From positions 23,066-87,065 of the forward strand of contig JBCBVV010000029.1 of assembly GCA_039817415.1 (NCBI GenBank): a DNA stretch of 64,000 nucleotides, in the 5' to 3' direction. Every line of letters begins with the position of its first letter. Position 1 is the first letter of the stretch. A program made the position numbers and the translations under genes. Positions 17,084-26,052 of the stretch are shown in pieces. The notes beneath the pieces were generated by a model that made no database searches, was not told the origin of the DNA, and saw only the letters and a program-made list of their open reading frames with translations. This stretch comes from JALEFZ01 sp039817415. Lineage in GTDB: Bacteria; Bacteroidota; Bacteroidia; J057.

Positions 17084-19222
17084 ATGAGAATCTGGAGAAT
17101 TGCATGGGGATTGCTCACCATCTGGCTGTCAGTACAACAGCTCGCAGCAGACCCCTTAGACGTGGACAGTTTGAAGAGGATGATCGCTATCCAGAATGAG
17201 GAGCAGCGCCCTTTGGCCCTTATGGCTTCCTACAAAGAGTTGGGATTGTACTACTATGAGTACAACAACAATGAGGATGCCCTATTTTGTTTTCAGACAG
17301 GACTTGAACTTGCGCAGCGCTTGGAGGATTACCAAATGGAGTTCTTCTTCCTGCACTACATAGGGGCGATGTTCTACAATCCCGGAGACGATTACAACCA
17401 ATCACTCGAAAACTTACTGAGGGCAGAAAAAATCGCCAATCGGGTCAGGAGCATTGATAGTACCGAACGAGTCAGAAACTATGTGAAGATTGCCGAGGTT
17501 TTTAATACCATGGGCAATTTCGAAAAGGCCCTCGAATACAACCTAGAGGCACGTGAGCTTGCCGAGGAAATCAAGGATACCGCTAGTTTGGCCCTTTCTT
17601 CCAGGATTTTTGGTGTGATCTATTGGGGACAGAACAAGTACGACGAAGCCCTTCGTAATTTCAGGATGTCTCTTGACCTTCACCAACAACTGCAACAATC
17701 TGATCAGCTGTCGGCCATGGAGGCCCGCGAAAATGGGATCAATTACTACACGACTTTGGCCTCTATTGGTGTATCCTACCTGTTACGTTCAGATTCTTTG
17801 GACAAGGCAAAATACTTTATCGATCGCTCCCATCGAATTGCAGACTCCTTAGAACACTCCTACGGGAAAGCATATTCTGAAGCCCTCATGGGGAATTATT
17901 ACCAGAAGCGAAAGGATTATGATGAAGCTTTGGTCCACATGAAGGAGGCCGTTTCTATGGTAGAAAGGTTGAAACTCAAGCGAGAGTTAGTCCTGTTTAC
18001 CATTAGGATGGCGGATTTGTACATGCTTAAGAAGCAAAACAAGAAGGCAGGAGAAGTTCTAAGAAATGCAGAACAAATCGCTGAAAACCTTAATTCTCCC
18101 AACTTATTGAGGAATATCTATTATTCGAAGTCAAGAGTTTATGAAAAGGAGGGGAATATTCAGCTTGCCTACGTTTACTTCAAAAAATACCACCAATTGA
18201 AAGATTCTTTGACAGACGTTGAAGGTATTTCGCAGTTAGCCAAGGTGGAACAACAGTTTGTGGTAGACGAAAAGGATAAAGAGATTGAGGACCTCCAGAA
18301 AGCGCAGAAAAGTAGCAATCGCCTGATGGTTTGGCTGGCCTTCTTCCTTGCTATTTTCTTCTTGGGAGTAATTATCGCATTAGGTTACCAACGTAACAAA
18401 CAGCTTCTCGACCTCAACCAAATCCTCGAGCAGAAGAATGACGAGATTCGTAGGCAGAACGAACGCCTAGCTAGTTCTAACGAAGACTTGAGGCAGTTTG
18501 CCCATGTAAGCTCCCACGACTTAAGGGAGCCACTAAGATCGATTGGATGTTTTGCCTCCCTTCTGAAAAATAAGCACTATGATCAGATAGATGAGGAATC
18601 CAATGAGTTTATTGACTTCATTGTACAGGGAGTAGATCGAATGGACAAGCTGTTATCTGACTTACTTGCTTATTCAGTTGTAGGGATTTTTCAGACAGAT
18701 TACGAAGAGGTCGATATCAATTACATGATTACTGATATCATTGGTAAACTGAAAAAGGAAAAAGGCTCAGCAGGTGTGAAAATCAAATTGAGTGGCTTGC
18801 CTATTATCCAGGCGAATAAGGGGCAAATCACACAGCTTTTCCAACATCTGATTGACAATGCCATCAAATTCAGAAGTGATAAATTTCCGCAAATTGAGAT
18901 TCGGGCTGAAAAACGAGGACGGAAATATCTCTTTTCTGTGGAGGACAATGGAATTGGAATGGAAAAGGAATACAAGGAAAAGATATTCGGACTATTCCTT
19001 CGCCTACACAATAGAAAGTCTCAATACCAAGGTACGGGCGTGGGATTGTCTATTTGTAAAAAGATCGTCGAGCAGCATAAGGGTCGAATTTGGATCGATT
19101 CTGAACCTGGAGTCGGTACTACGGTATTTTTTACGCTTCCTGAAAATCCTGAAGAAGTAACTTCCATCAATACCCCATTAGACAAACGAATCAATCGTTG
19201 GGAGGGAGTTCAGATAAACTAA
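17084..19222 (+). CDS. TPR-containing sensor histidine kinase
   Basis: The 712-residue protein has a signal peptide (about 1-22). About eight tetratricopeptide repeats cover residues 30-395 and should lie in the periplasm. One membrane helix follows (about 405-430), then a coiled coil. The HisKA domain carries the phospho-accepting His478 in SSHDLREPLR, and the HATPase domain has N-box LIDNAIKF, G1 DNGIGM and G2 GTGVGLSICKKIVEQH. It ends there with no receiver domain and no response regulator next to it, so its partner is elsewhere. TPR kinases of this layout are typical of Bacteroidota and probably sense protein or ligand binding at the TPR domain. Confidence 0.92.
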   Translation: MRIWRIAWGLLTIWLSVQQLAADPLDVDSLKRMIAIQNEEQRPLALMASYKELGLYYYEYNNNEDALFCFQTGLELAQRLEDYQMEFFFLHYIGAMFYNPGDDYNQSLENLLRAEKIANRVRSIDSTERVRNYVKIAEVFNTMGNFEKALEYNLEARELAEEIKDTASLALSSRIFGVIYWGQNKYDEALRNFRMSLDLHQQLQQSDQLSAMEARENGINYYTTLASIGVSYLLRSDSLDKAKYFIDRSHRIADSLEHSYGKAYSEALMGNYYQKRKDYDEALVHMKEAVSMVERLKLKRELVLFTIRMADLYMLKKQNKKAGEVLRNAEQIAENLNSPNLLRNIYYSKSRVYEKEGNIQLAYVYFKKYHQLKDSLTDVEGISQLAKVEQQFVVDEKDKEIEDLQKAQKSSNRLMVWLAFFLAIFFLGVIIALGYQRNKQLLDLNQILEQKNDEIRRQNERLASSNEDLRQFAHVSSHDLREPLRSIGCFASLLKNKHYDQIDEESNEFIDFIVQGVDRMDKLLSDLLAYSVVGIFQTDYEEVDINYMITDIIGKLKKEKGSAGVKIKLSGLPIIQANKGQITQLFQHLIDNAIKFRSDKFPQIEIRAEKRGRKYLFSVEDNGIGMEKEYKEKIFGLFLRLHNRKSQYQGTGVGLSICKKIVEQHKGRIWIDSEPGVGTTVFFTLPENPEEVTSINTPLDKRINRWEGVQIN

Positions 19223-19320
19223 GATGCCTTCATTTCTGCTAGCTAAGGGGAAAAATTCGTTTATTGGTTAACAATGAGGCTTACAGCTGGTTCTGTGAGT
19301 AGAGATTAAGCAATAAATAC

Positions 19321-19860
19321 ATGAATACCCCCAAGTTAGAACGTATTTATCGCAGGTTTCAACGGCACTTCCATATTTGGGTAGAATCCCTACATCACTA
19401 CAGTGAGGAAGAGTTTAATTTTCAACCTGATGAGAATTCCTGGTCTTTAGGGCAGGTTTACTACCACCTTTTGGTTACCTCAAAAGGAATCCTCAACCAA
19501 TATATCCCCGATTGTTTAACGCAGCTTGAGAATCTTTCTGAAAAGAAAAGTACTACAGGTACCTATTTATTTTTGCTAGGAAAATTCCCGCCCATCAAAG
19601 CCCAATACAAGGGTACACCACCCCCCAGTTCAGTAAATATCGAGGAGATTCGTCAGGAATTTCCTACCATCAACAAGTGGATGATGCAGCGTATGGTTGA
19701 ATTAGACCACAGTGAAGGAAGTGGGAAAAGGCATCATTTTACCCTAGGGTATCTGAGTGCTTATGAATGGTTCCAATTTGTTGAGATGCATTTCCACCAT
19801 CATTTGAGGCAGAAAAAGAGGATTGAAGAGCAATTCCCCAAGATGAATTACAGCAGCTGA
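19321..19860 (+). CDS. DinB-family protein
   Basis: The 179-residue helical protein fits the DinB/YfiT four-helix bundle. It has the early WSLGQVYYHLLVTSK helix and the late FVEMHFHHHLRQKKRI helix that bring histidines together as a metal site. DinB-like proteins are putative metal-dependent enzymes; some are thiol transferases, but most have no known role. The stop overlaps that of the convergent DinB-like gene by 13 bases. Confidence 0.85.
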   Translation: MNTPKLERIYRRFQRHFHIWVESLHHYSEEEFNFQPDENSWSLGQVYYHLLVTSKGILNQYIPDCLTQLENLSEKKSTTGTYLFLLGKFPPIKAQYKGTPPPSSVNIEEIRQEFPTINKWMMQRMVELDHSEGSGKRHHFTLGYLSAYEWFQFVEMHFHHHLRQKKRIEEQFPKMNYSS

Positions 19861-20315
19861 TTTTTTAGGCAAATGGCCGTTCCGAGGTGCATACTTTCAT
19901 GCACATTGTTGAAATGGATGGCATCGTGAATGCTGGAAAGTTCTAGTCCGAAACTGGTCCCATAGGTTTTATAGGTCTGAAATATGTCAGCCGCTAAGTC
20001 CTTTTCAAATGTATCTAAGCAACTAACTGCCCATTCTTTCAATTGGTTGTAAGCAGCCTCATCAACATGTCCTACAGGTTTTGTCCCTTTTCTATATGCA
20101 TCAATAATGGCATCAGGTACCAAAGTATCCATGCCAGCCAGCCTATAACACAATAATTGTTGCGTGACAATGATGTGCCCATAATTCCAAATGAGGTTGT
20201 TGTTGAATCCCTGGGGAATGTGATTCAATTGGTCAATGGAAAACTGATCCAGAATTTTCAGAAAATTTCTTCTGCATTGCCTGGTGGCTTCGATTTGGAA
20301 ACGGGTATGTGTCAT
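19848..20315 (-). CDS. DinB-family protein, second copy
   Basis: The 155-residue protein has the DinB layout with the first histidine in LIWNYGHIIVTQQLL and the late pair in AIHFNNVHESMHLG. It shares the fold with its convergent neighbour but little sequence, so the pair is not a recent tandem duplication. Start at MTHTRFQ; the gene lies 38 bases downstream of the nucleotidyltransferase gene on the same strand and may be co-transcribed. Confidence 0.85.
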   Translation of the reverse strand: MTHTRFQIEATRQCRRNFLKILDQFSIDQLNHIPQGFNNNLIWNYGHIIVTQQLLCYRLAGMDTLVPDAIIDAYRKGTKPVGHVDEAAYNQLKEWAVSCLDTFEKDLAADIFQTYKTYGTSFGLELSSIHDAIHFNNVHESMHLGTAICLKNQLL

Positions 20316-20353
20316 GTCAGCGATTTTTGTAGTCTTCTTTGGCCTAATGTAGC

Positions 20354-22306
20354 TTAAAATCCTAAATAGACAGTAGACAATCTCTTTTGATATTTTTCGA
20401 TTACCTTAAATATCTCTCTAAGGGTTACTTGTTCGATTTTTGAAAGGGAAGCAAGTGGAATCATGTTGTCAGGGCTATTGCCTTCCATGATCAAGCGCGT
20501 TTGATGGGTAAGACGAAGCCTCATCATGAAGTAGTAAGCCTGATGGAGTTCTGTAAATTCTGCCTCACTTAAAACCGCAGAAGGAATAAGGCCCTTTAGC
20601 CTTTCCCCGGTGTTGGTCAGCCTAAGTTGTTCACGAAGAGAATAGATTCTGGCGTAATCAGTAATGGTTTGCATGGCCCTTTTGATATTGATGCCTTTGC
20701 GATCTTCGGAAGTCGTCTCCTGAAGCATACCAAACCACCCAAGAGGAGGACGATTCACTAGACTATGTCTTGCCAATTGAGCCAAAAATGAACTTCCCCT
20801 TTCTTCTAATACGCCTTGCACATAGCTCAATAGTTCCTTCATCAAGGGAAAATGACCATAAATAGCCTTGGCATCAAAGAAAACCGAAGCTATCAAGGCC
20901 CTTTCTCCCATAGGTTGAGAAATCCAATCCAGATAGTACTTCTTCCACACAGATAAAGATTGGTTCCAGGCAGGATTGCTCGCCATCAATTTGCCTTGGC
21001 AATAGGAAAAACCTACAGTATTCAATTCATCTGAAATCAACTTGCCTAGTTGGAGGAAATATGTCTGAGTCTGTTCTTGTTCTTCTTCCGGTACATCCTC
21101 GAAAATGATAGCGTTGTCTTGGTCGGTTTTAAGGCTTTGTTCTCTTCTGCCCTCTGATCCCAAGGCTATAAAAACGAATCTGGAAGGTGGAGGACCTAGT
21201 TTACGGATAGCTTTACCGATGATATTTTGTGTGATCGCATCTGAAATACTGCTGACAATCTGATTGACAATTTCAGGACGAGTACCTCTTTCAATCAAGG
21301 AATCTACCATTTCAGGAACTTCCCTCCATTTGTCCTGAAGAATCTTGGTATCATAGCTGGAGCGGATGGATTGAATAAAAAGGAATGGGCTTTTTCCTTG
21401 CGCATTCAAAAGCCTTCCCAAGCCCACGATTCCTACTACTTTCCCAGATCTCTTGACCAATAGGTAATTAATTTTGCGGCGGAACATCTTTAAAATCGCC
21501 TCGAACACAAACTCTTCAGAGTCGATGGTATAAATGGGCCCCCTCATGATGGCAGTAACGGGTTCGTCCATGCCAATCCCTTCTGCAATGGCCTTGCTTC
21601 TAAGGATTTGATCTGTAATAATCCCTTCATAATATCCATTCTCTGACCTAACAAGAATGTAGCTCCTTCTATTGGTGGTCATTTGCTTGGCAGCATCTCT
21701 GATGCTCGTGCTGGTGGGGCAGGAATTGATCGTTTGGGTATAGAACGAATGGAGTTGTTGCTGGAAGGCGAGATCCGATACCTGAAAAGTAGAGCCTTTT
21801 CGAGGTTTTTCCAGCATAAGGTTAGCATAGCCTGCTTCGAGCATTCTTTTTCCAAAGTGCTGGATGAAAAACTCATTGAAGTCCTTTTCCCGCTTACACA
21901 ACTCCAGAAAACTCTCTTTTGGAATATTGATGAGTTGGGTAGGGCTAAGGGTTCGTACCGATCTAAATGCCTTTTCATTGTTGAGAAGCATTGATACAGC
22001 TCCAAAGCTTTCACCTGCATGAAAACTTTCCTGGTAGGCCTTTTGGCCATTAGGACGCTCAAAGTATTTTTCAACACTGCCCTCGTAGATGACCGACAGT
22101 GCTTCTAGTGTACTTATTCCTTGCTGACAAATTACTTGATCAGCACTATGTCTTGACAGATAGAGGGAAGATTCCACTGCCTCCCAGTCTGCCTCCTTTA
22201 GCAGGTTGAAGGGAGTAGACTTCTTCAGGAAGATCCAGGTTTTGTCAGTCATAGCCTGTTTGAGCATAGCGATTCCCGGTTTAGTATTCTGTTGTGAACT
22301 TAGCAT
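20354..22306 (-). CDS. cNMP-binding / CBS / DUF294 nucleotidyltransferase-like protein
   Basis: The 650-codon frame encodes three modules. Residues about 25-160 are a cyclic-nucleotide-binding domain (AGESFGAVSML near the phosphate-binding loop). Residues about 190-310 hold a pair of CBS domains. Residues about 345-650 are the DUF294 nucleotidyltransferase module with GSEGRREQSLKTDQDN, which keeps the GS...D.D signature, followed by the DUF294 C-terminal helical domain. The layout recalls GlnD-like signal-controlled transferases and suggests control by a nucleotide second messenger. The first ATG lies directly at the end of the upstream terminator T run. Family members usually begin close to the cNMP domain, so Met14 (22267) or Met19 (22252, MTDKTWIFLKK) is the more likely start. 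Confidence 0.88.
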   Translation of the reverse strand: MLSSQQNTKPGIAMLKQAMTDKTWIFLKKSTPFNLLKEADWEAVESSLYLSRHSADQVICQQGISTLEALSVIYEGSVEKYFERPNGQKAYQESFHAGESFGAVSMLLNNEKAFRSVRTLSPTQLINIPKESFLELCKREKDFNEFFIQHFGKRMLEAGYANLMLEKPRKGSTFQVSDLAFQQQLHSFYTQTINSCPTSTSIRDAAKQMTTNRRSYILVRSENGYYEGIITDQILRSKAIAEGIGMDEPVTAIMRGPIYTIDSEEFVFEAILKMFRRKINYLLVKRSGKVVGIVGLGRLLNAQGKSPFLFIQSIRSSYDTKILQDKWREVPEMVDSLIERGTRPEIVNQIVSSISDAITQNIIGKAIRKLGPPPSRFVFIALGSEGRREQSLKTDQDNAIIFEDVPEEEQEQTQTYFLQLGKLISDELNTVGFSYCQGKLMASNPAWNQSLSVWKKYYLDWISQPMGERALIASVFFDAKAIYGHFPLMKELLSYVQGVLEERGSSFLAQLARHSLVNRPPLGWFGMLQETTSEDRKGINIKRAMQTITDYARIYSLREQLRLTNTGERLKGLIPSAVLSEAEFTELHQAYYFMMRLRLTHQTRLIMEGNSPDNMIPLASLSKIEQVTLREIFKVIEKYQKRLSTVYLGF

Positions 22307-22307
22307 A

Positions 22308-22344
22308 AAAAAAAGGGCTACTCAAAGTATGAGTAGCCCTTTAT
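22308..22344 (-). terminator. Rho-independent terminator after ahcY
   Basis: AAAGGGCTACTCA and TGAGTAGCCCTTT form a 13-base perfect stem around AAGTA. On the minus strand it is followed by a run of eight T residues that ends at the first ATG of the nucleotidyltransferase frame. Confidence 0.92.
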
Positions 22345-22362
22345 TGATGTCATATGTTGAGA

Positions 22363-23679
22363 TTAGTAACGGTAATGCTCGGGTTTGAAAGGTCCTTCTT
22401 TCTTCACACCGATATAGTCCGCTTGATCGTCTCTTAGTTCTTCCAATTCTGCACCGATCTTGGCAAGGTGCAAAGCTGCAACCTTCTCATCAAGATGCTT
22501 GGGAAGAACGAATACTTCATTAGGATATTTTCCTGGGTTGTTCCAAAGTTCAATCTGCGCCAGGGTTTGGTTGGTGAAAGAGTTGGACATCACGAATGAT
22601 GGGTGTCCAGTTGCACAACCAAGGTTGACAAGACGACCTTCTGCAAGCAGGATAATGTCATTCCCATCTACGTTGAAGATATCTACCTGAGGCTTCACAT
22701 TGATCATGTTCTCGCCGTAATTGTCCTTCAACCAGGCAACGTCGATTTCATTGTCAAAGTGGCCGATGTTACAAAGGATAGTTTTGTCGTTCATCAATCT
22801 GAAGTGCTCTTCACGAACGATGTCCTTGTTTCCTGTGGCAGTTACTACGATTTGCGCACGAGGAATGGCATTGGTCATTTTGCGTACTTCGTACCCGTCC
22901 ATAGCAGCTTGTAGTGCACAGATAGGATCGATTTCAGTAACGATAACACGTGCACCTGCACCACGTAGGGAGGCAGCCGATCCTTTTCCTACATCACCGT
23001 ATCCTGCTACAACAGCCACTTTCCCAGCAACCATGACGTCAGTTGCACGGCGGATAGAATCTACCAGAGACTCTTTACATCCGTACTTGTTGTCAAATTT
23101 TGACTTGGTTACAGAGTCGTTTACGTTGATAGCGGGAAGAGGAAGGGTTCCATTTCTTTCGCGCTCGTACAATCTATGAACACCAGTAGTGGTCTCTTCG
23201 GAAATACCGCGAATGTCTTTTACGAGTTGAGGATAGCGATCCAGTACCATATTGGTCAGGTCTCCACCATCATCCAAGATCATATTGAGCGGCTCCTGAT
23301 TTTCACCAAAGAACAGCGTTTGCTCGATCGCCCAGTCAAATTCTTCCTCACTCATTCCTTTCCAGGCGTAAACCTGAATACCTGCCTCTGCAATAGCAGC
23401 AGCAGCGTGATCCTGAGTAGAGAAAATATTACAAGAAGACCAAGTTACATCGGCACCCAGTTCAACGAGTGTTTCAATCAACACAGCAGTCTGGATGGTC
23501 ATATGTAGACATCCGGCAATTCTTGAACCTTTCAGGGGCTTGGATTCTCCAAATTCCTCTCTAAGGGCCATCAAGCCGGGCATTTCAGCTTCTGCTAGCT
23601 CAATTTCCTTGCGTCCCCATGCTGCCAGGTTGATGTCCTTTACCTTATATGGCAGAAATTTAGCGGTTGCTTCTGACAT
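22363..23679 (-). CDS. ahcY: Adenosylhomocysteinase
   Basis: AhcY splits S-adenosylhomocysteine into adenosine and homocysteine with bound NAD, relieving product inhibition of methyltransferases. The 438-residue length, the N-terminal LKGSRIAGCLHMTIQTAVL, the substrate region TTTGVHRL and SVTKSKFDN, the NAD loop AGYGDVGKGSA and the C-terminal KPEHYRY (lysine and tyrosine reach the neighbouring subunit's NAD) are all present. Monocistronic, with a promoter-like pair upstream and a strong terminator after it. Confidence 0.98.
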   Translation of the reverse strand: MSEATAKFLPYKVKDINLAAWGRKEIELAEAEMPGLMALREEFGESKPLKGSRIAGCLHMTIQTAVLIETLVELGADVTWSSCNIFSTQDHAAAAIAEAGIQVYAWKGMSEEEFDWAIEQTLFFGENQEPLNMILDDGGDLTNMVLDRYPQLVKDIRGISEETTTGVHRLYERERNGTLPLPAINVNDSVTKSKFDNKYGCKESLVDSIRRATDVMVAGKVAVVAGYGDVGKGSAASLRGAGARVIVTEIDPICALQAAMDGYEVRKMTNAIPRAQIVVTATGNKDIVREEHFRLMNDKTILCNIGHFDNEIDVAWLKDNYGENMINVKPQVDIFNVDGNDIILLAEGRLVNLGCATGHPSFVMSNSFTNQTLAQIELWNNPGKYPNEVFVLPKHLDEKVAALHLAKIGAELEELRDDQADYIGVKKEGPFKPEHYRY

Positions 23680-24293
23680 GAATACAGTTATTAGTTCTAA
23701 GCGACAAAATTAAATAATCCCCGAAGGGAAATGCAAAGATGTAAGTTTTGAACTTAAAATGGACTTATTTGGTTTTCTTTTTTGCCAATTGTAGGACAAA
23801 TCCTCGTTTCTACTTCATTTCGAGCCCTGATGCCAGTTTTTTTAGTCTCGAGCTGATGTTGTAATTTGATCATAGATTAAAAAAACTGCATTTGTGATCA
23901 TTTTTTCTAAAACTAGCCTTAATAAGGTTCAGATTAGTTGTTCAAACAGGCAATTTCCATAGATGAATGGTTCATTTATCGAATATTTATGACAATTGGT
24001 GGATAGATGTTTGTATGCTAAGATTTCTAGCGACTTAGTGAGCGTTTATTAAGGTATTTGGAACAATAAAAAGCATATAAATATATTGATATGATTAGAT
24101 GCTATTGCTATTCAGCTAATTAACGACAATTCTTGTTAACTTAGATGCAGGCTTAGCTAGTTTCGAAAAATGAAAGATGTCGAAAAGAAAACGGGTAATT
24201 TTTTAAAGAAAGAAAAGCGTGGGTTTTTGGATTGATGATTCCTCAGATGGTTCTACCTTTATCTTACAAACTAGAGCGAGAGGAACAAAGAAC
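23680..24293. other. 614-base AT-rich intergenic region between divergent genes
   Basis: This is the longest non-coding stretch. It separates ahcY (minus) from the acetyltransferase-like gene (plus). It contains the candidate ahcY promoter and two TGATCA sites at about 23866 and 23895, the second followed by T6. The open frame of the plus-strand gene extends to a GTG at 24219, but coding character begins at 24294. I see no RNA gene. Confidence 0.55.
23705..23737 (-). promoter_or_regulatory. Candidate Bacteroidota promoter for ahcY
   Basis: On the minus strand, TTTG lies 21 bases before TAATTTTG, close to the phylum consensus TTTG-N19-TAnnTTTG. The downstream element ends 26 bases before the ahcY start. 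The spacer is 2 bases longer than consensus. Confidence 0.4.
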
Positions 24294-25235
24294 ATGCAAC
24301 TATTTACTTCATTTCCATCTGAGGACGGGAACCAAAGCCCCTTCCTTGGATATCAGGCGCATTCTTTGCGGCTGAGGCAGCAACAACCATTTTCTACTGA
24401 AGGAAAAGGCAAAGAAAATCTCCTTTACCAAAAACCTGTTGATATCTGTAAACCAGTAGGTTCGGGTATTGAGTCCGTGTGGAAACTGAGAAATCCCTTC
24501 GATTTCAGCATGGCATGGAGAAAGAAAATAGAGCGCTATCTAGCGTCTTATAAGTTGATTGTTCGAAAAATGACCAGGTTGGATACCCCAGCAATTTTGG
24601 AGTTCATCAAAAAACGTTATCCCGAAAAACATCAACACGAAATCTGTGCCTTTGACCTACATAGATGGGGAGAATATGGGCATGGTCTGGTGCTGGTAGA
24701 TCAGGAAGGTGTGATTCACGGGCATGTGTTTGAGGTCGGATATTTGAAAAACAGAACTTCCTATACCATAAGATTGGCCGTTTCTCAAGATTTAGCAGGC
24801 TATGGACTTGGATACCAATTGATTCTTTATTCTTCTCTCCTGGCTATGGAAGAAGGAGCAGTTGTAAAAAGAGGGATTATCCAGTGTAAGAATCACAAAA
24901 GCCTTTATATTAATTTGAATAGAGTGGGTTGGATCTGCGACGGCTATGAGGCACATGATTCTGAAATGGAGGAATTCTTCCACATTGCCTTGCCTCTCAA
25001 TCCCTTTAGCTTGATAGCCAATGAGTTTGATGTAGAGAGAGCCAAAATTTATCTCGAAAGAAAAAGAGAGGGATTGCATTATCAATTGATCCCAGCCATA
25101 GACCTAAAGGCCATCAGGTATACATTTGAGCATACCCATTTTAAAATTGCAGGCTTTTTTAAGCCGGGTGAACTGAAAAAAGAGGCTATGTTGTTAGCCC
25201 TAAGCCAAAGGGAACTGAGTTATCAAACAGAATAA
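24294..25235 (+). CDS. GNAT-like acetyltransferase-domain protein
   Basis: Starting at ATG 24294, which follows GAGAGGAACAAAGAAC as a good ribosome-binding site, the protein has 313 residues. The first about 75 residues are polar with no clear fold. Residues about 90-235 look like a GNAT fold: a first strand (YKLIVRKMTR), then motif A in RLAVSQDLAGYGLGYQLILYS with the acetyl-CoA loop GYGLGYQ, then a motif B-like CKNHKSLYINLNRVGW. The last about 80 residues are helical. The acceptor is unknown and no partner gene adjoins. Family call moderate: the GNAT core is recognisable but diverged. Confidence 0.7.
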   Translation: MQLFTSFPSEDGNQSPFLGYQAHSLRLRQQQPFSTEGKGKENLLYQKPVDICKPVGSGIESVWKLRNPFDFSMAWRKKIERYLASYKLIVRKMTRLDTPAILEFIKKRYPEKHQHEICAFDLHRWGEYGHGLVLVDQEGVIHGHVFEVGYLKNRTSYTIRLAVSQDLAGYGLGYQLILYSSLLAMEEGAVVKRGIIQCKNHKSLYINLNRVGWICDGYEAHDSEMEEFFHIALPLNPFSLIANEFDVERAKIYLERKREGLHYQLIPAIDLKAIRYTFEHTHFKIAGFFKPGELKKEAMLLALSQRELSYQTE

Positions 25236-25291
25236 ACCATTGAATCCCACACTTTAGCCACGACCCTACAGTACAGCGCGTTTTCTTACCT

Positions 25292-25325
25292 ACCCATAAA
25301 GACCAAATGGTATTTATGGGTTTTT
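25292..25325 (+). terminator. Rho-independent terminator
   Basis: ACCCATAAA pairs with TTTATGGGT, with an inner ACC/GGT stem, followed by TTTTTATTG. It ends the GNAT-like gene and overlaps the stop region of the convergent ABC gene. Confidence 0.8.
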
Positions 25326-26052
25326 ATTGACTTCTGTGGACGAATCGTTGAACTTCTGGAATCATAGAGGACCAGAAGAGCTCAGCTTTATCATGGAAAA
25401 TGAGTCCTTCTTTGCTTAGCATCGCTACCTGAGTACCCACCTTTTTGATTGTTTCCAAGTCATGTGTAATGATAACACTGGTGGTGTTTCCTATCTCAGA
25501 TAATGTTAAAATGAGTTGGTCAATGTTTCCTGCATTTTCAGGGTCAAGACCGGTGGTGGGTTCGTCATAAAACAGGTAGGTGGGTTGGTGAACAATGGCA
25601 CGTGCAATAGCTACCCTCTTCTGCATTCCTCCTGAAAGTTGAGCTGGAAACTGTGGCATAATCGAAGGATTCAAATGAACGGCCTCAAGCACCTCAGCCA
25701 CCCTTTGGTCTATCTCTTCACCCGACAATTCTCTTTCCTCGTCTAACCTCAGGCCTATATTTTCCCGAACCGTCAAGGAGTCAAAAAGGGCAGCCCCCTG
25801 GAAGACCACGCCGCACTTTTGCATAAGCTCTACTTTGTCTTGCTCCGTCATCTTACCGATTTCAACCTCCTCAAAAAAGATGTGTCCTTCCTGATAATCC
25901 TCAAGGCCTAGCATCATTTTCATCAAAATGGATTTTCCCACTCCACTTCCCCCTACTAGGCAAAGTCTCTCCCCTGTTGGAATGTCCATGGAAAGATGTT
26001 GATGGATGTATCGCTTCCCAAATTTTTTCCCTAATGATTGGAGTCTGATCAT
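25324..26052 (-). CDS. MlaF-like ABC transporter ATP-binding protein
   Basis: The 242-residue ATPase has Walker A GGSGVGKS (34-41), Q-loop VVFQGAALFDSLTVREN, signature LSGGMQKR, Walker B YLFYDEPTTGLDP and the H-loop ITHD. The ALFDSLTV segment after the Q-loop is typical of the Mla/Mce phospholipid-trafficking ATPases. No MlaE permease or MlaD substrate-binding gene adjoins; the start overlaps by four bases (ATGA) the stop of an arginase-fold gene instead. It must pair with a permease encoded elsewhere. Confidence 0.88.
   Translation of the reverse strand: MIRLQSLGKKFGKRYIHQHLSMDIPTGERLCLVGGSGVGKSILMKMMLGLEDYQEGHIFFEEVEIGKMTEQDKVELMQKCGVVFQGAALFDSLTVRENIGLRLDEERELSGEEIDQRVAEVLEAVHLNPSIMPQFPAQLSGGMQKRVAIARAIVHQPTYLFYDEPTTGLDPENAGNIDQLILTLSEIGNTTSVIITHDLETIKKVGTQVAMLSKEGLIFHDKAELFWSSMIPEVQRFVHRSQ

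Noticed and set aside
23680..23740. SAM or SAH riboswitch before ahcY
   Set aside because: The leader is too short and lacks the paired elements; it looks like a plain promoter and leader.
23866..23902. Pair of TGATCA sites with a T run
   Set aside because: A 6-base self-complementary site repeated twice in AT-rich DNA is easily due to chance, and no transcript is known to end there.
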